Positions 59,400 through 64,000 of a stretch of 64,000 nucleotides of DNA are shown one piece after another (position 1 is the first letter of the stretch; every line of letters starts with the position of its first letter). The stretch is from Acidobacteriota bacterium. Lineage in GTDB: Bacteria > Acidobacteriota > Terriglobia > Terriglobales > Acidobacteriaceae. Made by a program: the position numbers and the translations under genes. The DNA is taken from positions 62,001 to 126,000 of the forward strand of contig JAJYVF010000013.1 of the NCBI GenBank assembly GCA_021792135.1. The letters run 5' to 3'. The notes beneath the pieces are model-generated. The model ran no database searches and had not been told where the DNA came from. It worked only from the letters and a program-made list of their open reading frames with translations.

Positions 59400-62072
59400 T
59401 TGTTCCGGATCACTCATTCCCGGACCGCTACGCGGGTTTTCATCCTCGCCCTGCTTTGCTCCCTCGCAGGTGCCATTCTGCTTGCTCAGGCGGGAAGCAT
59501 TCCCGGGTATGTCCACCCGTGGGTCTTTTGGTTTGCCGCGTTCTGGACCGTTGCCCAGGCGCTGCTGATCGTTGTCAGCGTCTCCAGCTTCCGCTCCGCG
59601 CTGCGCCAGAGCCAGGCCGAGCGTCAGCTTCAGCGCGTCGCTCAGCTGCACCGCAGTATCGTGGACTCCGCCGGCCCCATGATGATCGCCTGCGATCTCT
59701 CCGGCCGCATCAGCCTTTTCAATCCCGCCGCCGAGCGCATGCTCGGCTACCGCTCCGGCGAAGTGCTGGGCAGACTCTCCGCGGCTGAGCTTTTCCCTGA
59801 GCCGGAAATGGCCCGCGTGGGCGAGCAGCTGACCACTTCGCTTGCCGCTTCTCGTACCCGCTCGGAAATCCCGCCTCACACCTCCGACCCGCTTCTTCCT
59901 TATGTGCTGTATGTCGCCAGCTTTCCCGCCAGCCGCGTACGCGGATTCGAAATGCGCTACCGGAGGCGCGACGGAAGCACATTTCCGGCCATGGTCTATC
60001 TCTCGGCCGTGCGTTCCTCCAGCGGCTCGATCGAGGGCCTCGTCACAGTGGCGGTCGATCTCAGCGCCACCCGTCGAGCCGAGCATGCCCTCCGGGAAAG
60101 CGAAGAGCGCTATCGCGATCTCTTCGAAAACTCCGCCGAAATGATCGCCACCCTGAGTCCGCGGGGCCGCTACCTCTATGTGAACCCCGCCTGGCAGTCG
60201 CTGTTCGGCATGGATTCGGCGCAGTTCGAAGGGCTGATCGGGTTCGAGTCGGCCTTCCCGCCCGAGGTTCAGACCGAAGCCGCGGCGCTCTTTCACAAGG
60301 CCCTGCACGGGGTCCGGGTCGATCGCCATCCCCTGCGCCTGCAAAATGCCTCCGGCGACGCTGTTGAGGTGGAAGCCAGCCTGAGCTGCCGCCGCGAAGA
60401 ATCCGGCCCGGTCTCCGTCCGCTGTACCTTCCGCGACGTCACTCAGCAGAATCGCCGTGAGCGCCGCCTGCGCATCCAGCTCATCGTCAGCCAGATCATC
60501 GCTGAATCCACGTCCCCCGATGAGGGGCTGACGCGGGTTTTGGAGGCCCTCTGCGCCACCTTCGGCTGCGAGTTCTCCTCCCTGTGGACGGTGGACGAAG
60601 GCCAGCACACCATCCGCGCGGGCCTGACCTGGATGGCAAAAGGTCGATCCAGTCAGGAACTGCTGCACGAAACCCTCTCCCAGATCTCCAATCTGGGGGA
60701 AGGACTGCCTGGACTGGTCTGGTCGATGGGCAAAGCCCGCTGGGTTGCCGATGTCCGCCAGGATCCGGCCTTCCATCGCCGTTCGGCCGCTCGCCTCAAC
60801 GGATTCGTCTCCGGATGGGCTGTGCCGGTTCGCGTCGGCAATCAGGTCATCGCGGTCGTGGAGGGCTTCTACCGCCAGTCCCTGCGCGAGGATCCCGACC
60901 TGCTGGCGACGGTGGAAACGGTATGCGGATCGCTCGGTCAGTTCATGGCGCGCGCCGGCCAGGAATCGCGCCTCCGGCAGCTCGACCGGCAGAAGACGTT
61001 CATCCTCAATTCGGTTGCGGACGGCATCATCGGCGTCGATTCGCAAAATCGCATCGACTTCGTCAATCCCGCCGCCGAGCATATGCTCGGGCGCGCCGAA
61101 GAGAACCTGATCGGCAGCAGCGTCCACGATGCTCTCCACCCGCCTGACAGCCCGGCCTGCGGCCCGAACTGCGTGATCGGAAAAGCCTTCTTCTCCGGTG
61201 AAAGCGCATCCGGGCAGGACGTTTATTACCATGGATCCGGCAAGAGTTTTCCTGTGGAATTCGCCCTCATGCCCATGGTCGAAGACGGCGCCTCGGTCGG
61301 CAGTGTGCTGAGCTTCCGCGATATCAGCCAGCGCGACGCTCTCGATCACATGAAGGACGAGTTCATCTCCACCGTCAGCCATGAGCTGCGAACACCGCTC
61401 ACGTCCATCCGCGGCGCTCTGGGACTGCTCTCCGCCGGTCTGCTCACCAACGGCAGCGAAAAAGCGGCCAGCCTGCTGCGCATCGCCGTTGCCAACTCCG
61501 ATCGTCTCGTTCGCCTCATCAACGACATCCTCGACCTCGAGCGGATGCAGTCCGGCCGTGCCCCTCTGACCTTCCGCCACCTGAATCTGGAAGAGACTGT
61601 CCGCCAGGCCATCGAGACCATGCAGCCCATGGCGGATGCCAGCAACGTTCGCATCAGCTGCAACTCCGTTCCACTGTGGATCGAGGCCGACTCCGACCGG
61701 CTGCTTCAGGTCATCACCAATCTGCTGAGCAATGCCATCAAGTTTTCGCCGCCGCATTCGACGGTGCGCGTTCTTATCGCCCAGTCCGAAGAAGGCGCGA
61801 CCCTCAGCGTCATCGACCAGGGCCGCGGCATCCCCGGCGACAAGCTGGAGAGTATCTTCGACCGTTTCCAGCAGGTCGACGCGTCGGACTCCCGCCAGAA
61901 GGGCGGAACCGGGCTGGGTCTCGCCATCTGCCGCACCATCGTGCACCAGCACGGCGGCCGCATCTGGGCCGAACAGAACCGGGATCGCGGCTCAGCCTTT
62001 CGCGTCATTCTGCCCGATCGTGCCGCCATATCGGCGCATTCCCCCGAAGAGGCTGTATCAGGACATTCATAA
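59400..62072 (+). CDS. Membrane PAS/GAF sensor histidine kinase
   Basis: A 890-residue hybrid-free sensor kinase. Two transmembrane helices (residues about 12-33 and 42-63) precede a PAS domain (LHRSIVDSAGPMMIACDLSG to about 220), a second PAS (ERYRDLFENSAEMIATLS), a GAF domain near 370-520, and a third PAS (FILNSVADGIIGVDSQNRID). The HisKA domain has the phosphoacceptor His661 in STVSHELRTPLTSIRG. The ATP domain shows DRLLQVITNLLSNAIKFS, DQGRGIPGDKL and GGTGLGLAICRTIV. The best start is the TTG at 59400, because no other codon fits. The next two genes encode a receiver and an Hpt protein, so a phosphorelay is likely. Confidence 0.92.
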   Translation: MFRITHSRTATRVFILALLCSLAGAILLAQAGSIPGYVHPWVFWFAAFWTVAQALLIVVSVSSFRSALRQSQAERQLQRVAQLHRSIVDSAGPMMIACDLSGRISLFNPAAERMLGYRSGEVLGRLSAAELFPEPEMARVGEQLTTSLAASRTRSEIPPHTSDPLLPYVLYVASFPASRVRGFEMRYRRRDGSTFPAMVYLSAVRSSSGSIEGLVTVAVDLSATRRAEHALRESEERYRDLFENSAEMIATLSPRGRYLYVNPAWQSLFGMDSAQFEGLIGFESAFPPEVQTEAAALFHKALHGVRVDRHPLRLQNASGDAVEVEASLSCRREESGPVSVRCTFRDVTQQNRRERRLRIQLIVSQIIAESTSPDEGLTRVLEALCATFGCEFSSLWTVDEGQHTIRAGLTWMAKGRSSQELLHETLSQISNLGEGLPGLVWSMGKARWVADVRQDPAFHRRSAARLNGFVSGWAVPVRVGNQVIAVVEGFYRQSLREDPDLLATVETVCGSLGQFMARAGQESRLRQLDRQKTFILNSVADGIIGVDSQNRIDFVNPAAEHMLGRAEENLIGSSVHDALHPPDSPACGPNCVIGKAFFSGESASGQDVYYHGSGKSFPVEFALMPMVEDGASVGSVLSFRDISQRDALDHMKDEFISTVSHELRTPLTSIRGALGLLSAGLLTNGSEKAASLLRIAVANSDRLVRLINDILDLERMQSGRAPLTFRHLNLEETVRQAIETMQPMADASNVRISCNSVPLWIEADSDRLLQVITNLLSNAIKFSPPHSTVRVLIAQSEEGATLSVIDQGRGIPGDKLESIFDRFQQVDASDSRQKGGTGLGLAICRTIVHQHGGRIWAEQNRDRGSAFRVILPDRAAISAHSPEEAVSGHS

Positions 62073-62093
62073 TTTCGGGGACCGAGGATTATC

Positions 62094-62474
62094 ATGTCAC
62101 GCCGCATTTTGATCATCGACGACGAGGAGGATATTCGAGAGGTGGCCGCTCTCAGTCTGGAGACGGTTGCGGGCTGGGATGTCCTCGTCGCCGGATCTGG
62201 CGCAACCGGGATTCTCAAGGCCTGCGAACACCGCCCGGACGCGATTCTGCTCGACGTGATGATGCCCGGCATGGATGGCCCCACCACATTCCAGGAACTG
62301 CGCGCCCTCCCGGAAACGGCCCGCATTCCCGTCATCCTGCTCACTGCCAAGGTGCAGTCCGCCGATCAGAAGCGCTTTTCCGATCTGGGCGTCGCTCGAG
62401 TCATGTTTAAGCCCTTCGATCCCCTGACTCTGGCCCACGATATCGCCGAAGCCCTGGGCTGGGGGGAAGCATGA
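62094..62474 (+). CDS. Stand-alone receiver-domain response regulator
   Basis: A 126-residue CheY-like receiver. The acidic pocket is LIIDDEEDI, the phosphoacceptor Asp54 is in AILLDVMMPGMDG, and LLTAKVQ and VMFKPFDP supply the Thr and Lys switch residues. It is 21 bp after the sensor kinase gene and its stop overlaps the Hpt gene by ATGA, so kinase, receiver and Hpt form a single unit. It has no output domain, hence the signal probably passes on through Hpt. Confidence 0.93.
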   Translation: MSRRILIIDDEEDIREVAALSLETVAGWDVLVAGSGATGILKACEHRPDAILLDVMMPGMDGPTTFQELRALPETARIPVILLTAKVQSADQKRFSDLGVARVMFKPFDPLTLAHDIAEALGWGEA

Positions 62475-62806
62475 GCGACGCAGCAGCCAAAATCGCTGCG
62501 CGCCTCGAGGAGCTCTGGCGCAGCAGCCGGCCTTTGATTCTGGAGCGCGTCGCAGCCGTTCGCAGCGCCGGTGAGACTCTCAACTGCGATCCGGAAGACG
62601 TTCAGGCTCGCAACAGAGGCCGTGAAGCCGCGCATAAGCTCTCCGGAATCCTGGGGGTTTTCGGATTACCGCGGGGCAGCGAACTGGCCGCCGAACTCGA
62701 ACACATCCTGAAACCTGAACATCCCCTCAGCCCGGCCGATCTCACGGCCCTGCAATCCCGCATGGCCGATCTGGATGCCATCATCGCCTCCAAAGAATCG
62801 TCCTGA
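62471..62806 (+). CDS. Hpt-domain phosphotransfer protein
   Basis: A 111-residue four-helix histidine phosphotransfer protein. The signature GREAAHKLSGILGVFGLPRG has the phosphorylatable His55, and the following SELAAELEHILK helix is typical. The start overlaps the receiver gene by 4 bp. A final receiver with an output domain is expected elsewhere in the genome, because none is adjacent. Confidence 0.88.
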   Translation: MSDAAAKIAARLEELWRSSRPLILERVAAVRSAGETLNCDPEDVQARNRGREAAHKLSGILGVFGLPRGSELAAELEHILKPEHPLSPADLTALQSRMADLDAIIASKESS

Positions 62807-62977
62807 GCACGCACCCTCCCCATGCAGCCGTCTGCCGATCTCTGATTCCGTTGACCGCTGCCGGTCAATCATCGATATCATTCGCTGCCGAGCACCCGCC
62901 CGCCACTCAATGAGCCCGCGGCCTGTGTTTCGTTGCGGCCACAAATACCGTGAAGAAGCCTGAACGCCTGCTCCTGC

Positions 62978-64000
62978 TCAGGCAAAGACCAAACACTGAG
63001 GCTTGGTCCGCGGGTAGCTCGTCCCCTGCTCAGCGAGCCGGCCACTCGCCGCGTCCCGCCGGAAGACGGCAATGTTATCCGTTTCCTCATTGGCCACCAG
63101 CAGCCACCGCTCGGTAGGATCGAGCGCCAAATGCCGCGGTATCTTACCTCCGCATGAACTGCGGGCGATCATCGTCAGCTTCCCATCCTTCGGATCGATG
63201 GTAAAGCTGGCCAGGAAATTGTCATCCCGATTTGCGGCATACGCATACTTCCCGCTGCGCGTGACCACAATGTCGCATCCGCGGTGCGGCCCATGGTAAT
63301 CGGACGGCAGCAGGTCGATTCTTTGCACCGGGTTCAGCGTTCCCTTCTTCGCGTCCCAGTGCAGCACATAGACCTGCGATGCCAGTTCGCACACGCAATA
63401 GACAAAACGTCCATTGGGGTGAAACTGCAGCGCTCGCGGCCCGGTTCCCGGCGCAGCATTCCACTGCGGCGGATCGCTCGGGGTCAGGCGAGCGTTCACA
63501 GCATCCAGGTGGTAGATGTGGATGCAGTCCAGACCGAGGTCGTTCACCAGCAGATAGCGGTCGTCCGGCGAAGGCGTCACGCGGTGAGCGTGCGGCTGGC
63601 TCTGGCGATCCGCATTGGGCCCGTGCCCGTGGTACTGGAAGTGAGAGACGGCGTCGCTGATCTGCCCGTCGAAGTTGACAGAAAAGGAAGAAGCGCTGCC
63701 GCCGACATAATTCGCGCAGAAGACGGCCCGGCCGTCGTGATCGACCGAGACATTGCAGGTTCCCGCCCCCAGCGCCGAGACCTGGTTGATGGGCTTCAGC
63801 TTCGCGGCGGCATGATCGACCGCGAACGCGCTGACAGCCCCGCTCTTCTGCCCCTCGAAATCATCGATCTCATTAGCGGCATACAGATGTTTCGCATCCG
63901 GATCGAGCGCAAGGAAAGTAGGGTTATTGCTCTCGGCGGCCACGCCGGCCAACTCCAGTTTTCCCCGAGCAGGATCCCAGTGGTAAGCGTAAATGCCCCT
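62978..64000 (-). CDS. 6-phosphogluconolactonase-like beta-propeller protein, 5' end beyond the window
   Basis: The visible 340 residues are a seven-bladed beta-propeller of the lactonase family (Pgl/YbhE type), with the repeated blade pattern: FLALDPDAKHLYAANEID, VSVDHDGRAVFCANYVGGS, HRVTPSPDDRYLLVNDLG and LALDPTERWLLVANEETD. Such enzymes hydrolyse 6-phosphogluconolactone, and others are carboxymuconate cyclase-like. The reading frame is open through the right edge (RGIYAYHWDPARGKLEL precedes the first listed residues), so the gene starts outside. The function is inferred from family. Confidence 0.85.
   Translation of the reverse strand, partial: RGIYAYHWDPARGKLELAGVAAESNNPTFLALDPDAKHLYAANEIDDFEGQKSGAVSAFAVDHAAAKLKPINQVSALGAGTCNVSVDHDGRAVFCANYVGGSASSFSVNFDGQISDAVSHFQYHGHGPNADRQSQPHAHRVTPSPDDRYLLVNDLGLDCIHIYHLDAVNARLTPSDPPQWNAAPGTGPRALQFHPNGRFVYCVCELASQVYVLHWDAKKGTLNPVQRIDLLPSDYHGPHRGCDIVVTRSGKYAYAANRDDNFLASFTIDPKDGKLTMIARSSCGGKIPRHLALDPTERWLLVANEETDNIAVFRRDAASGRLAEQGTSYPRTKPQCLVFA

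Noticed and set aside
59280-61952. 890-codon open frame antisense to the sensor histidine kinase
   Set aside because: The sense strand shows complete PAS, GAF, HisKA and ATPase motifs. The antisense frame has no recognisable motif and is a by-product of high GC codon use.

Overview
The window reads as GC-rich chromosomal DNA from an Acidobacteriota member, most likely class Terriglobia (subdivision 1). The lineage call rests on several family-level signatures together: a VWFA-related acidobacterial protein, two ADOP-type (acidobacterial duplicated orphan permease) FtsX/MacB proteins, a TonB receptor with an N-terminal carboxypeptidase-regulatory-like domain, a Wzi-like outer-membrane protein, and an alternative complex III fused to a caa3 oxidase operon. 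I see no rRNA, tRNA, CRISPR array, insertion sequence or prophage.

Layout. 1-3.2 kb: ruvC (cut by the left edge), thiG, a VapBC-type toxin-antitoxin pair with a palindromic operator, and a lone ABC ATPase. 3.2-8.4 kb: argJ, then a degenerate E1-alpha-like protein beside aceE. 8.6-16.1 kb: Wzi-like protein, a lone receiver protein, a NitT/TauT-type ABC ATPase overlapping a double-length permease, a CPBP-family membrane protein, and an MFS transporter. 16.3-19.9 kb: a bufferin/HvfABCD-like RiPP metallophore operon made of a six-cysteine precursor, an M50-like membrane protein, an MNIO (DUF692) enzyme, a DUF2063 partner and DoxX. 20-25.8 kb: VWFA-related protein, a small Cys/His/Met-rich exported protein, a TonB receptor, a UbiA-like membrane protein and a methyltransferase. 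26-29 kb: a SixA, Ppx/GppA and CHAD polyphosphate-type module. 29-40.4 kb: GT39 transferase, ADOP permease, LolA-like lipoprotein, mltG, ruvX, greA, CDP-alcohol phosphatidyltransferase and a second ADOP permease.

40.5-54.3 kb is one minus-strand respiratory operon: actABCDEF, an unassigned single-TM protein, SCO, and caa3 oxidase subunits II, I, III and IV. The complex takes electrons from quinol through ACIII to an A2-type haem-copper oxidase. Two tandem CRP/FNR-type boxes lie upstream of actA. 54.9-64 kb: AlkA-like glycosylase, EamA transporter, an exported NIF3-like protein, a deoxyhypusine-synthase-like enzyme, a histidine kinase / receiver / Hpt phosphorelay, and a 6-phosphogluconolactonase-like beta-propeller cut by the right edge.

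The most distinctive part is 16.2-19.9 kb. It combines a known RiPP scheme with an unusual membrane protein carrying HExxxH and an AGGTIAN motif, and a strong hairpin between the precursor gene and the rest. The next operon (21.2-25.8 kb) also looks metal-related at its first gene, which raises the possibility of a linked copper or other metal handling neighbourhood.
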